A stretch of 64,000 nt of DNA, from positions 1-64,000 of the forward strand of contig NZ_BMPQ01000035.1 of NCBI RefSeq assembly GCF_014647675.1. The letters run 5' to 3'. This document shows positions 49,905 through 57,957 of this stretch, in pieces. Below the pieces are notes generated by a model. The model worked only from the letters and a program-made list of their open reading frames with translations. It was not told the origin of the DNA and ran no database searches. The translations under genes were made by a program, and so were the position numbers. Numbering within the stretch: position 1 is the first letter of the stretch; the number at the start of each line of letters is the position of its first letter. This DNA is from Streptomyces flaveus. Lineage in GTDB: Bacteria > Actinomycetota > Actinomycetes > Streptomycetales > Streptomycetaceae.

Positions 49905-50663
49905 ATGGGCAGGAGCCGCAGAACGATTCCGGAGGAGCTTCTGTTGCTGGCGCTGGACCCGACCACGGGTACCACCGCACAGCCGCAGTCGCTCGACCTT
50001 GGTCTGGCCGGAGCACAGCTAGTGGAGCTGGCGCTGGCCGGACGGATAGCCCCAGACGGGGATCGTATCGCCGTGGTGGTACCACGGCCGACCGGAGATC
50101 CGACTTTGGACTGCGCGTTGGAGTTGCTGCGAAGGCGTGGCGCTCCCGTGCGTGCCGTCCACTGGATCGGCGGGCCCCGACTGGGGCTGCGCCAGACGTA
50201 CCTATCGCATCTGGAGCGCTGCGGCATGGTCCATGCCGTCGCGGGACAGATGTGCGGGGTGCTCCCGACGACTCGCTATCAGGCGACCGACACGGAGATC
50301 AGCCGGGAGATCAAGGCCCGGCTGGACAGTGCGATCCGCACCGGCGTACCGCCGGACCCGCGGACCGCCGCACTGGCCGCGCTGGCGCACGCCGTCGGCC
50401 TGGGCAAGCACCTCTACCCGGGGAACGAAGGGCGCTCCTCGCGCTCCCGCCTCCGGGATCTGATCAGGCACGACCCCATGGGCGGACTCGTGGCGCACGC
50501 CGTGATGGACGTCCAGAACGGTGTGGCCGCACAGCCGCGCCGCAGCCCGGCCCCGACGGCCGGCCGTCAGGCCACCGCCGGAGTCAGGCCCGCATCGGAA
50601 CCCACACGGGGTGTTCCGATGCAACCGCGCCGCGGATCCATGGCGCGCGCCGTGGCCCACTGA
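49905..50663 (+). CDS. GPP34 (GOLPH3/Vps74-like) family protein
   Basis: 252 aa from ATG 49905 (GGGGAGG five bases before). Begins RTIPEELLLLALDPTTGTT and continues LDLGLAGAQLVELALAGRIA, the hallmark start of GPP34 proteins; later RTAALAALAHAVGLGKHLYP. In eukaryotes the fold binds PI4P on Golgi membranes; actinobacteria have many copies of unknown role, often near regulatory clusters. The C-terminal ~50 residues are Pro/Arg-rich and disordered. Monocistronic. Confidence 0.87.
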   Translation: MGRSRRTIPEELLLLALDPTTGTTAQPQSLDLGLAGAQLVELALAGRIAPDGDRIAVVVPRPTGDPTLDCALELLRRRGAPVRAVHWIGGPRLGLRQTYLSHLERCGMVHAVAGQMCGVLPTTRYQATDTEISREIKARLDSAIRTGVPPDPRTAALAALAHAVGLGKHLYPGNEGRSSRSRLRDLIRHDPMGGLVAHAVMDVQNGVAAQPRRSPAPTAGRQATAGVRPASEPTRGVPMQPRRGSMARAVAH

Positions 50664-50779
50664 ACCACTGGTCCACGGCACAAGGCACCACACAACAACT
50701 GCAGGGCACTACAGAGCACCACGCGCACACCGTCAGCGCCGCACCGCAAGTCCCCAAGACCCGGTCCGGGAGCCGCTGA

Positions 50780-50839
50780 GCCGCGCGGGGCGGCAGGCCG
50801 TACGTCCGGACGACGACACGGCCCGCCGCCCCGCGCGGC
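50780..50839. terminator. large hairpin with 15-bp perfect stem
   Basis: GCCGCGCGGGGCGGC and its complement 30 bases on, with an inner GGCCGT/ACGGCC pair. It lies after the GPP34 gene and likely ends its transcript. Confidence 0.65.
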
Positions 50840-50888
50840 CATGTCTCGGCACACGAGCGCCCTGTGGTTCCGCCGCGTGGGCGCGACC

Positions 50889-50926
50889 CGCGCCCCGAAG
50901 AAGGCCGCAGGCCTTCTAGGGGCGCG
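50889..50926. repeat. REP-like intergenic hairpin of Streptomyces
   Basis: CGCGCCCC-GA-AGAAGGCC, loop, GGCCTTCT-A-GGGGCGCG, followed by GGGAACTGCGCGCCCAGCCA. From memory, a module of this kind (GGGGCGCGGGGAACTGCGCG) is scattered many times between Streptomyces genes. One copy is present in this window, between the GPP34 gene and the XRE regulator. Confidence 0.5.
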
Positions 50927-51086
50927 GGGAACTGCGCGCCCAGCCACAACGGACCCGCAGGTGACTTCTTCAGCGGAGCGCACCCCCATATCCACCGTTT
51001 TCCAGCGCGGCAAGCGCCTTGGTGGCAATCTGCTCAACAGCAGACACGCAAAGTACAGGCCGCACGCAGCCGGAGGTGCACGTCCC

Positions 51087-51959
51087 GTGGCGTCCAATGT
51101 CAATCCCACCGTCAGGCGACGCCGGCTGGGCCAGGAGCTGCGCCGGCTCCGCGAGCTCAAGGGCATGACCGCCGAAGAGGTCGCCGAGCGCCTGCTCGTC
51201 TCCCAGTCGAAGATCAGCCGCCTGGAGAACGGACGGCGCAGCATCAGCCCGCGCGACGTCCGTGACCTGTGCGGGGTGTACGAGGTCGAGGACCAGAGAA
51301 TGGTCGACGGCCTGATGGAAATGGCCAAGGCCTCGCGCCAGCAGGGCTGGTGGCACGCGTTCGGAGACATCCCGTACAGCGTCTACATCGGCCTGGAGAC
51401 GGACGCCGAATCGCTGCGGGTCTACGAGCCCCAGATCGTCACCGGACTGCTCCAGACCCCCACGTACGCCGAGGCCATCGTCCGCGGCGGATCGCCCGAG
51501 TCCTCGGACGCCGAGATCGAGAAACGCGTCCAGGTCCGGCTGCGGCGCCAGGAACGCATCAACGCCGAGAAGGACCCGCTGCGCCTGTGGGTGGTGCTGG
51601 ACGAGGCCTCGCTGCGCCGGGTGGTCGGCGACAACAACGTGATGCGCGAGCAGCTGGAACACCTCAACGAGATGGCCCAACTCCCCCACATCACCGTGCA
51701 GATACTGCCGTTCGACGTCGGCGCGCACTCCGGTCTTGCCGGGCAGTACGCGATCCTGGAGTTCGCCGACGCGGCCGATTCGAGCGTGGTGTACATCGAG
51801 GGTGTCACCAGCGACCTGTATCTGGAGAAGGCGCCGGACGTGCAGAAGTACAGCCTCATGTACGAGCATCTGCGGGCCCAGGCTCTCAACCCCGAACAGT
51901 CGCGTCAGATCATCGCCGACATCGCGAAGCAGTACGCCCGTGGAGACCGCGTGGACTGA
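51087..51959 (+). CDS. XRE-family regulator with DUF5753 domain
   Basis: 290 aa from GTG 51087, GGAGG 10 bases upstream. Helix-turn-helix at residues ~12-65: LGQELRRLRELKGMTAEEVA and LLVSQSKISRLENGRRSISP. The DUF5753 domain covers the rest (YIGLETDAESLRVYEPQIVT; VQILPFDVGAHSGLAGQYAI; SLMYEHLRAQALNPEQSRQI). A DUF397 gene follows after 200 bp. Second module of this type in the window; unlike 38375-39441, its helper kinase is absent. Confidence 0.88.
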   Translation: MASNVNPTVRRRRLGQELRRLRELKGMTAEEVAERLLVSQSKISRLENGRRSISPRDVRDLCGVYEVEDQRMVDGLMEMAKASRQQGWWHAFGDIPYSVYIGLETDAESLRVYEPQIVTGLLQTPTYAEAIVRGGSPESSDAEIEKRVQVRLRRQERINAEKDPLRLWVVLDEASLRRVVGDNNVMREQLEHLNEMAQLPHITVQILPFDVGAHSGLAGQYAILEFADAADSSVVYIEGVTSDLYLEKAPDVQKYSLMYEHLRAQALNPEQSRQIIADIAKQYARGDRVD

Positions 51960-52160
51960 AGGGCGCAGATTGTAGACCTCGGTGCGCCCTAGCGGAAGGT
52001 CTGGATGGCATATTCCACCCAGACGAGTGAACGGCTCCTCCGGGCGAGGAAGTTGGCGAGTAGCGTCGATCACGCCACTCGATCAACAAAGTTGGCGCGA
52101 ACCGCGCTGTGGCCCCAATGGCCCGGTGACCTCGGCCAGCAATTCACCATCGGAGCGAAC

Positions 52161-52352
52161 ATGGCAATTCTGCAAGGCGCCACGAAGACCTGGACGAAGT
52201 CCTCGTACTCCTCCCCGAACAGCGCGTGCGTCGAGGTCAAGTCACCCACCACCTCGGCCCTCGCCGTCCGCGACTCCAAGGCCCCCGAGGGCCCGACCCT
52301 GGCCTTCCCGGCCGCGGCGTGGAGTGTCTTCGTGACATCGGTCAAGCAGTGA
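52161..52352 (+). CDS. DUF397 protein
   Basis: 63 aa from ATG 52161 with GGAGCG before it. One DUF397 unit of normal length: WTKSSYSSPNSACVEVKSPT and ALAVRDSKAPEGPTLAFPAA, then AWSVFVTSV. A longer reading from 52005 adds residues that look untranslated. It is the partner of the XRE regulator just upstream. Confidence 0.87.
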   Translation: MAILQGATKTWTKSSYSSPNSACVEVKSPTTSALAVRDSKAPEGPTLAFPAAAWSVFVTSVKQ

Positions 52353-52355
52353 GAC

Positions 52356-52376
52356 CCGAGGGTCCCTGACCCTCGG
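52356..52376 (+). terminator. hairpin after the DUF397 gene
   Basis: CCGAGGGT-CCCTG-ACCCTCGG, eight perfect pairs, three bases after the stop. Confidence 0.75.
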
Positions 52377-52549
52377 CCACCACTGGCCGGACCAACTCCA
52401 TACGCACCACTGCAAGAGCCCTCTCGACTGGACGCCGTCACCAGCCGAGGGGGCTGCATTTTTGCCTGGGGCATCCGATCGCGGAACTTCGGGCGAAGTC
52501 GAACGGGATGCCTCTCCCAAACTGACGCTCCATCAGCTACACCGGACCC

Positions 52550-53407
52550 ATGACAGAAGACGCGACGCACGCAGACGAAACCCGCAGCCACGTGTATGCG
52601 GAACTGGCCGCCGTCGGCCCCTACGGAGCCGACCTCGGGCACGCGCTCATCACCATGGTCGAGCCGCATCCCGGCCGGGAGCGCGAGTACAATCGATGGT
52701 ACGAAGACGACCACTACATCGCCGGCGCGATGGCCATGCCGTGGATGTACGCGGGACGTCGCTGGGTCGCCACGCGGGACCTGCAACTCCTGCGCTACCC
52801 CCAGACCTCCTCCGTCGCGCAGCCGGTGACGGCAGGATGCTACATATCCGCCTACTGGATGACCGCGGGCCGCTACGACGACCACATGCGATGGACCGTC
52901 GGCATCAACAAACGCCTCAACCGCGACCACCGCGTCTTCCAGGACCGTACGCACGTCTTCACCGCGTTCCAGGACCACGCGGTGACCGTCTACCGCGACG
53001 GCGACCACGGGCCGCGTGACATCCACGCCCTCGACCACCCCTTCGCCGGGCTCGTCGTCCAGGTCATCGACGCCGACTCCCCCCGCAGCCGCGGCGAACT
53101 GCTCGCGTGGCTGCGCGACGACCACCTTCCGAAACGGCTGGCGGGCTCGCCCGCGGCCATGGTGACCGTCTTCACGCCGACGCCGCTGCCCCTGGACCGG
53201 ATGACCTATGTCAAGCAGGTCGAGGGGGTCGGGACCCGGCTGACCCTGTTGTGGTTCCTCCAGCACGATCCCCGCGACCACTGGCTCGACCACTTCGCGG
53301 ACCTGGACACGGCAGTGGCGGCTTCGGGGCTGGGTGACGTGCAGTTCGTCGCACCGTTCATACCCACGGTGCCCGGGACGGACCGTTACGTGGACGAGCT
53401 GCGGTGA
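52550..53407 (+). CDS. two-domain dimeric-alpha/beta-barrel-like (EthD-like) protein
   Basis: 285 aa. Two halves of similar pattern: the first has GREREYNRWYEDDHYIAGAM, the second ELLAWLRDDHLPKRLAG. The E-[YF]-N-x-WY-(D/E)-x-(D/E)H pattern is how EthD-like ferredoxin-fold proteins read, in which a His/Asp pair lines a small cavity. A tandem pair would form an internal dimer. Function unknown; such folds are mono-oxygenases, isomerases or binding proteins. No ribosome site is clear. It ends 18 bp before the stop of the convergent cyclophilin-like gene. Confidence 0.6.
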   Translation: MTEDATHADETRSHVYAELAAVGPYGADLGHALITMVEPHPGREREYNRWYEDDHYIAGAMAMPWMYAGRRWVATRDLQLLRYPQTSSVAQPVTAGCYISAYWMTAGRYDDHMRWTVGINKRLNRDHRVFQDRTHVFTAFQDHAVTVYRDGDHGPRDIHALDHPFAGLVVQVIDADSPRSRGELLAWLRDDHLPKRLAGSPAAMVTVFTPTPLPLDRMTYVKQVEGVGTRLTLLWFLQHDPRDHWLDHFADLDTAVAASGLGDVQFVAPFIPTVPGTDRYVDELR

Positions 53408-53425
53408 ACCCGGCGGCGACTGCCG

Positions 53426-53782
53426 CTACCGGGAGGCCTCTTCGATGGTGACGTTGACCTCGTCGGCCCCGGAGAGTTGCTTGATGCCGCTGTCTGCCAT
53501 GTGGCCGATGATGATCAGGCCGGTGGCGTGGGAACCGCCGCGGTAGAAGACGGCGAGGTTGCCCCACGGCGCGTAGTAGGCGAAGTCGCCGGCGCGGGGG
53601 GCGGCCCCGTCCGGGGCGCCGGAGGTGGACAGTCGGCGAGGCAGGTCGGCGATCTTCTCGGCCTGGTGGAAGTCGGTGAGGTTCAGGGTGAGCGGAAGCT
53701 GGGCGGCGAAGTCCCTGGCCGCCGCGCTGTCGTTCAGGGTGGCGTCGACGGGGGTGCCGTCGATGGCGAGCCGGATGTTCAT
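53426..53782 (-). CDS. cyclophilin-like-fold protein
   Basis: 118 aa from ATG 53782. The full length is a compact beta-barrel of the bacterial cyclophilin-like group: MNIRLAIDGTPVDATLNDSA, ARDFAAQLPLTLNLTDFHQA, the acidic AGDFAYYAPWGNLAVFYRGG and a C-terminal DEVNVTIEEA. It lacks the catalytic Arg of true cyclophilins, and this group has no proven isomerase activity. A related lipoprotein version starts at 63435. It is third in a minus-strand row with an SDR and a Zn-alcohol dehydrogenase. Confidence 0.78.
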   Translation of the reverse strand: MNIRLAIDGTPVDATLNDSAAARDFAAQLPLTLNLTDFHQAEKIADLPRRLSTSGAPDGAAPRAGDFAYYAPWGNLAVFYRGGSHATGLIIIGHMADSGIKQLSGADEVNVTIEEASR

Positions 53783-53861
53783 GTCGGGGTGTCCTGGCGG
53801 GAGTTGGGCGGGAGGGCGGCCCAGGATCACGGGCGTCCAGGGGAGGGGATGTGCAGGGGGT

Positions 53862-54527
53862 TCAGTCGGGGAGGGGTTCGGCGTAGTGGCGGAAGGCGTC
53901 GCGCTTGTGGTGGATGTCGTACAGGCGCTGGGCCAGGGCGTCGGGGCTGCTGTGTTCGGCGTCGGGCCGGATGGCTCCCGGGACGATCAGCTGCGCGGCG
54001 TGGATGTTCTCCGGGGCGAGGGCGTCGTGGAGCATGCGGGCGTAGGCGCTCTCGGCGGCGAAGGCGATGGAGGTGCCGGCCACGGCGGGGTTCGGGCGTA
54101 CGGCGCTGGCGCCGTTGACGAACAGCAGGGTGCCGCGGCCGAGGTTGCGCATACCGGGCAGGACGGCGTTCACGGCCGCGACGGGGCCCTTGACGGAGAA
54201 GGACAGCGGTGCGTCGAGGTCGTCTGCGCCGGTGCCGAGGACCGGTTTCATGAAGTCGGCGCGGGGGACGGGGCTGTACTGGAGGATCTCAATGGTCCCC
54301 AGGGCGGCCGCGGCCGCGTACAGGGCCTCGTTCAGTGACTCGATGTCGAGCACGTCGGCGGTGAAACCGCGGGCCTGGATGCCGTCGCGGGCGAGTTCGG
54401 CAGTCAGTTCGTCCAGCTTCTCGGCGTTGCGGGAGATCAGGGCGACGGTGTGCCCGGCGGTTCCGAAGCGGCGGGCGGTGGCCAGCCCGAGACCGGGGCC
54501 GGCGCCTACGAGGGCGAACGTGGTCAT
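53862..54527 (-). CDS. short-chain dehydrogenase/reductase, atypical active site
   Basis: 221 aa. The N-terminus TTFALVGAGPGLGLATARRF gives the GxGxGLG NAD(P) site; ISRNAEKLDELTAEL and the DVLDIESL follow the SDR pattern. Ser is present in the NGASAVR strand, but the Tyr-x3-Lys expected at the IAFAAESAYARML helix is not in canonical form. Catalysis may therefore be weak or altered. Last-but-one gene of the ADH/SDR/cyclophilin-like row (gap 78 bp to the ADH gene), likely in one operon. Confidence 0.8.
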   Translation of the reverse strand: MTTFALVGAGPGLGLATARRFGTAGHTVALISRNAEKLDELTAELARDGIQARGFTADVLDIESLNEALYAAAAALGTIEILQYSPVPRADFMKPVLGTGADDLDAPLSFSVKGPVAAVNAVLPGMRNLGRGTLLFVNGASAVRPNPAVAGTSIAFAAESAYARMLHDALAPENIHAAQLIVPGAIRPDAEHSSPDALAQRLYDIHHKRDAFRHYAEPLPD

Positions 54528-54605
54528 GGTGGGCCCTTGAGTGAGTGGGTGTGGTGGGTGAGTGGCGGGGGCTGGACGCCGACGGGGTCCAGCCCCCGGG
54601 TCGGG

Positions 54606-55622
54606 TCAGGGCGTGAGGAGGGTCTTGATGGCGCGGCGCTCGTCCATTGCCTGGTAGCCCTCGGCGACCTGCTCCAGGGGGAGGGTGAGGTCGAAGACCT
54701 TGCCGGGGTTGATGCGGCCGGAGAGGACCCGCTGGATGAGGTCGGGGAGGTAGGCGCGCACCGGGGCGGGGCCGCCGCGCAGGCCGACGTGGGAGAAGAA
54801 CAGTTCCTGGCCGTCGATCGCCACGTCGTGGGGGACGCCGACGAAGCCGACGTTGCCGCCGGGCCGGGTGGAGTGCAGGGCCTGCTGCATGGCTTCGGGG
54901 GTGCCGACGCATTCCAGTACGGAGTCGGCGCCGAGGCCGCCGGTGAGGTCCTTGACGCGGACGATGCCTTCCTCGCCGCGTTCGGTGACGATGTCGGTGG
55001 CGCCGAACTCGAGGGCCAGCTTCTGCCGGGGCTCGTGCCGGCTCATCGCGATGATGCGGTCGGCGCCGAGTTCCCTGGCCGCGATGACGCCGCACAGGCC
55101 GACCGCTCCGTCGCCGACGACCACGGCGGTGGAGCCGGGCTTCACCTCGGCGGCGACGGCGGCGTACCAGCCGGTGCCCATCACGTCGGACACAGCGAGC
55201 AGGCTGGGCACGAACTCGTCGGCGGGCAGATCGGGGGTGGCGACGAGTGTGCCGTGCGCGTTGGGGATACGGACGTACTCGGCCTGGCAGGTGCTCATGA
55301 ACTCGCGGCGAGCGCAGTTGGACTGGTAGCCCGCCTGGCAGTTCGGACAGGTGTTGTCCGAGGTGGCGAAGGAGCCGACCACGAACTGTCCCGGCTTGAC
55401 GGAGGTGACCTCGCTGCCGACCTCCTCGACGAAGCCGACGTACTCGTGTCCCATCGGGTGGGGCTCGTCGACGGGCTCCAGACCGCGGTAGGGCCACAGG
55501 TCCGAGCCGCACACACAGGTGACTGCGGTACGGATGATCGCGTCGGTCGGGTTGACGATCCCGGGTGCGGGGACGTCCTCGACCCGGATGTCGCCAGGGG
55601 CGTGAATGATGGTTGCGCGCAT
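54606..55622 (-). CDS. zinc-dependent alcohol dehydrogenase
   Basis: 338 aa from ATG 55622 (GAAAGG five bases before). GroES-like N-domain with the catalytic Zn ligands Cys in TCVCGSDLW and His in PMGHEYVG, and the structural Zn loop CPNCQAGYQSNC. The Rossmann part has VVVGDGAVGLCGVIAARELG. It is an MDR-family enzyme oxidising alcohols or reducing aldehydes with NAD(P). Leads a minus-strand row with SDR and cyclophilin-like genes and faces an XRE regulator with an operator in the shared spacer. It could supply or remove the aldehydes that the Mo enzyme downstream oxidises. Confidence 0.87.
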   Translation of the reverse strand: MRATIIHAPGDIRVEDVPAPGIVNPTDAIIRTAVTCVCGSDLWPYRGLEPVDEPHPMGHEYVGFVEEVGSEVTSVKPGQFVVGSFATSDNTCPNCQAGYQSNCARREFMSTCQAEYVRIPNAHGTLVATPDLPADEFVPSLLAVSDVMGTGWYAAVAAEVKPGSTAVVVGDGAVGLCGVIAARELGADRIIAMSRHEPRQKLALEFGATDIVTERGEEGIVRVKDLTGGLGADSVLECVGTPEAMQQALHSTRPGGNVGFVGVPHDVAIDGQELFFSHVGLRGGPAPVRAYLPDLIQRVLSGRINPGKVFDLTLPLEQVAEGYQAMDERRAIKTLLTP

Positions 55623-55826
55623 GATGCCTTTCGATGGCGTCATTTCGATGGCGTCCGGAAAAGAAACCGGCGGGCTGGGGGCGACTCATCGGTGGAGTGT
55701 TTTCCGGTGACAGGAGCTGATCTCCGGAGCTGATCTCCAGAGCCGTTCTCCGGTCGCGCCAATGAGCTTGCCACTGTCGCGCGTGCCCGCAAAGGGGAGG
55801 GTTCCATCCTGGGAGCACATCATCCA

Positions 55827-55842
55827 GGGAGAAAACTCTCCC
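55827..55842. promoter_or_regulatory. operator-like inverted repeat, copy 1
   Basis: GGGAGA-AAAC-TCTCCC, preceded by CATCCA; the 22 bases from 55821 to 55842 recur exactly at 57093-57114. A half-like CATCCTGGGAG lies at 55806-55816. It sits in the spacer (55623-56048) between the Zn-alcohol dehydrogenase and XRE genes; no other structure seen there. Confidence 0.65.
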
Positions 55843-56048
55843 CCCTTCCCACCGTGGCGACGGCGCCATCCGCAGTAGGCTGCTCTCGTCCGTGAACTGT
55901 CGGCAGCGGATCGCCACTTCAGCGAGTGATCACTCGGCTGACAGTCGTCGGCGGCCCACGAGGCGGCGTGAATGACCGGGGCGGAAAGGTTTCCTGGGAT
56001 AAATTCGACCCCCTCACAATGCGATGGTTTCATGCGACAGTTACTTGC

Positions 56049-56915
56049 ATGGAAAGCAGCGTACATTTGAAGGAGCTGGGTGAATTCCTCAAAGCCCGGC
56101 GAGCGGAGTTGAGTCCGCGTACGGTCGGGCTGCCGGAGACCGGCGCGCCACGGAGAGTGCCCGGTCTGCGGCGGGACGAGGTCGCCCGGCTGGCCGGGCT
56201 CAGCAGTCTTCACTACACCCGCCTGGAGCAGGGGCGCGCAGGGCCGTCGGCGGCCGTGCTCGCGACGCTCGTCCGCGTCCTGCATCTGAACGACGAACAG
56301 CGGGATCACCTGTTCGCGCTGGCCGGCAAGGTGGGGGTCAAGGTCTGCCGGCGGCCGGCGCAGAAGGTCCAGCCACAGGTGCAACGGTTCCTGGACGGCA
56401 TCCCGTTCACCCCGGCACTGGTGCTGGGGCGGTACATGGACATTCTCGCCTGGAACCCGTTGGCCGCCGCCCTGTTCACCGACTTCTCCCAAATGCCGGG
56501 GAAGAAGCGGAACTTCATCCGGCTCCTCTTCACCGAGCCCGCCGTGAGGGCGCTGTACCCGGAGTGGGAGCGCGTTGCCCATGCCTGCGTCACGCAGTTG
56601 CGGATGGAGGGCGCCAAGTGCCCTGGAGACGCGCAGCTCGTCGAACTGGTGGGTGAACTGTCTGTGGCTGACGCCGGCTTCCGGCGATGGTGGGGTGCCG
56701 AGCACGCCACGGCGCTGAGCGTGGGAACAAAGACCCTGCGGCATCCGCTCGTCGGGGAGATCATCCTCGACTGGGACAGCTTCATCTCCACCACCGACGC
56801 CGAGCAGCAACTGGTGATCTGGACCGCCGAACCCGGTACGGCATCGCACGACAACCTGCGTCTGCTCTCGTCCTGGACGGCTCAGCCGGCCGCACGTGCG
56901 TCCGACGCTCCCTGA
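56049..56915 (+). CDS. XRE regulator with MmyB-like ligand domain (copy 1)
   Basis: 288 aa from ATG 56049. Helix-turn-helix in the first 80 residues (LGEFLKARRAELSPRTVGLP, RRVPGLRRDEVARLAGLSSL, YTRLEQGRAG), then the MmyB-like PAS-related ligand domain (LGRYMDILAWNPLAAALFTD, FRRWWGAEHATALSVGTKTL, QQLVIWTAEPGT). Members bind fatty acids or similar small molecules. It lies between the alcohol-dehydrogenase row and the Mo enzyme operon, with an inverted repeat on each side, so it most likely regulates both and itself. A paralogue is at 62560. Confidence 0.87.
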   Translation: MESSVHLKELGEFLKARRAELSPRTVGLPETGAPRRVPGLRRDEVARLAGLSSLHYTRLEQGRAGPSAAVLATLVRVLHLNDEQRDHLFALAGKVGVKVCRRPAQKVQPQVQRFLDGIPFTPALVLGRYMDILAWNPLAAALFTDFSQMPGKKRNFIRLLFTEPAVRALYPEWERVAHACVTQLRMEGAKCPGDAQLVELVGELSVADAGFRRWWGAEHATALSVGTKTLRHPLVGEIILDWDSFISTTDAEQQLVIWTAEPGTASHDNLRLLSSWTAQPAARASDAP

Positions 56916-57098
56916 CGCCTCTCACCGTTTCTGTTGGACCAGGCGTCGACAATCCGACGCGTGCGTCAGCGGCCGCGAAATTCGTGAATCCTGCATCTTT
57001 CCCGTCCGCCGATCACCGCCCACACTGTCGTGCTTGCGTTCAGCGGTTTTCCTCTCTCGGGAAACGGAGCTGAATACCCGTTGAGAGAAGAACATCCA

Positions 57099-57114
57099 GG
57101 GAGAAAACTCTCCC
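57099..57114. promoter_or_regulatory. operator-like inverted repeat, copy 2
   Basis: Identical 16-nt GGGAGA-AAAC-TCTCCC inside the same 22-base block, 184 bp after the regulator stop and 169 bp before the paoA start. The 367-base spacer (56916-57282) shows nothing else. Confidence 0.65.
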
Positions 57115-57282
57115 TCCCACAACTGATGCCGACGATGCAAGACTGCCCGGCGTGACCAACCGCGGGCCTCGCAGCACATGCGAATTTCTCAGCGCCCTGT
57201 GGTGATGACGTCACGGGATTCGCCCCGTTCCTGCCGCTGCGCAGGCCAGGAGCCCCCGCCCGCCGAGTCCGAAAGCGTATGT

Positions 57283-57945
57283 ATGCCCTCCACTGAGTTC
57301 ACCGATCCAGACGTTCCGCCCCCCACCGACTCCACCGAGTCCACCGGGTCCCCGACAGCGCCGACCCGACGCACTTTCATCGCCACGACCACTGCCGTCG
57401 GTGGTGCCGTCGTCGCCGGCGGCTTCATCGCCGGGTCGGACTTCATCAATGCGGATGATGCGGAAGCCGGCGAGGCCGCACCCTCCAGCCGCGTCTCCCT
57501 GACGGTGAACGGCACCCGCCGGACCGTGACGGTGGACAACCGCACCTCGCTGCTGGATCTGCTGCGTGAGCACCTGGACCTGACCGGCTCCAAGAAGGGC
57601 TGCAATGCCGGGGCCTGTGGTGCGTGCACCGTGCTGGTCGACGGCCGCCGGGTCAACTCCTGTCTGACGCTGGCCGTCCGGCTGGAAGGTGCCGAGGTCA
57701 CCACCATCGAGGGGCTGGCGAAGGGCGACGAACTGCACCCGCTGCAGCAGGCGTTCATCGACGAGGACGCCTTCCAGTGCGGCTACTGCACGCCCGGCCA
57801 GATCGTCTCCGGCGTCGGCTGCATCAACGAGGGTCACACCGGATCGGCCGAGGAGATCCGGGAGTTCATGAGCGGCAACATCTGCCGCTGCGGCTGTTAC
57901 GTGAAGATCGTGCGCGCGGTCGAACAGACCGCGGGCCGGAAGTGA
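57283..57945 (+). CDS. paoA: Tat-exported [2Fe-2S] subunit of aldehyde oxidoreductase
   Basis: 220 aa from ATG 57283. Residues 29-50 read RRTFIATTTAVGGAVVAGGF, a Tat-like leader with twin Arg, as in E. coli PaoA (YagT). The first [2Fe-2S] cluster uses Cys107, Cys112, Cys115 and Cys127 (GCNAGACGACTVLV). The second uses the Cys of QCGYCTPGQIV and of NICRCGCYVK. It passes electrons from the molybdenum centre to FAD. First gene of paoABCD; the next starts 12 bp later. The start is chosen at the Tat leader; an upstream extension has no ribosome site. Confidence 0.9.
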   Translation: MPSTEFTDPDVPPPTDSTESTGSPTAPTRRTFIATTTAVGGAVVAGGFIAGSDFINADDAEAGEAAPSSRVSLTVNGTRRTVTVDNRTSLLDLLREHLDLTGSKKGCNAGACGACTVLVDGRRVNSCLTLAVRLEGAEVTTIEGLAKGDELHPLQQAFIDEDAFQCGYCTPGQIVSGVGCINEGHTGSAEEIREFMSGNICRCGCYVKIVRAVEQTAGRK

Positions 57946-57957
57946 GGATCGGCCGCC

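Noticed and set aside
48157..50022. 621-residue Ser/Ala-rich plus-strand frame
   Set aside because: Antisense image of the acidic repeat region of the carboxypeptidase; low complexity on both strands, but only the minus strand continues into a real enzyme.
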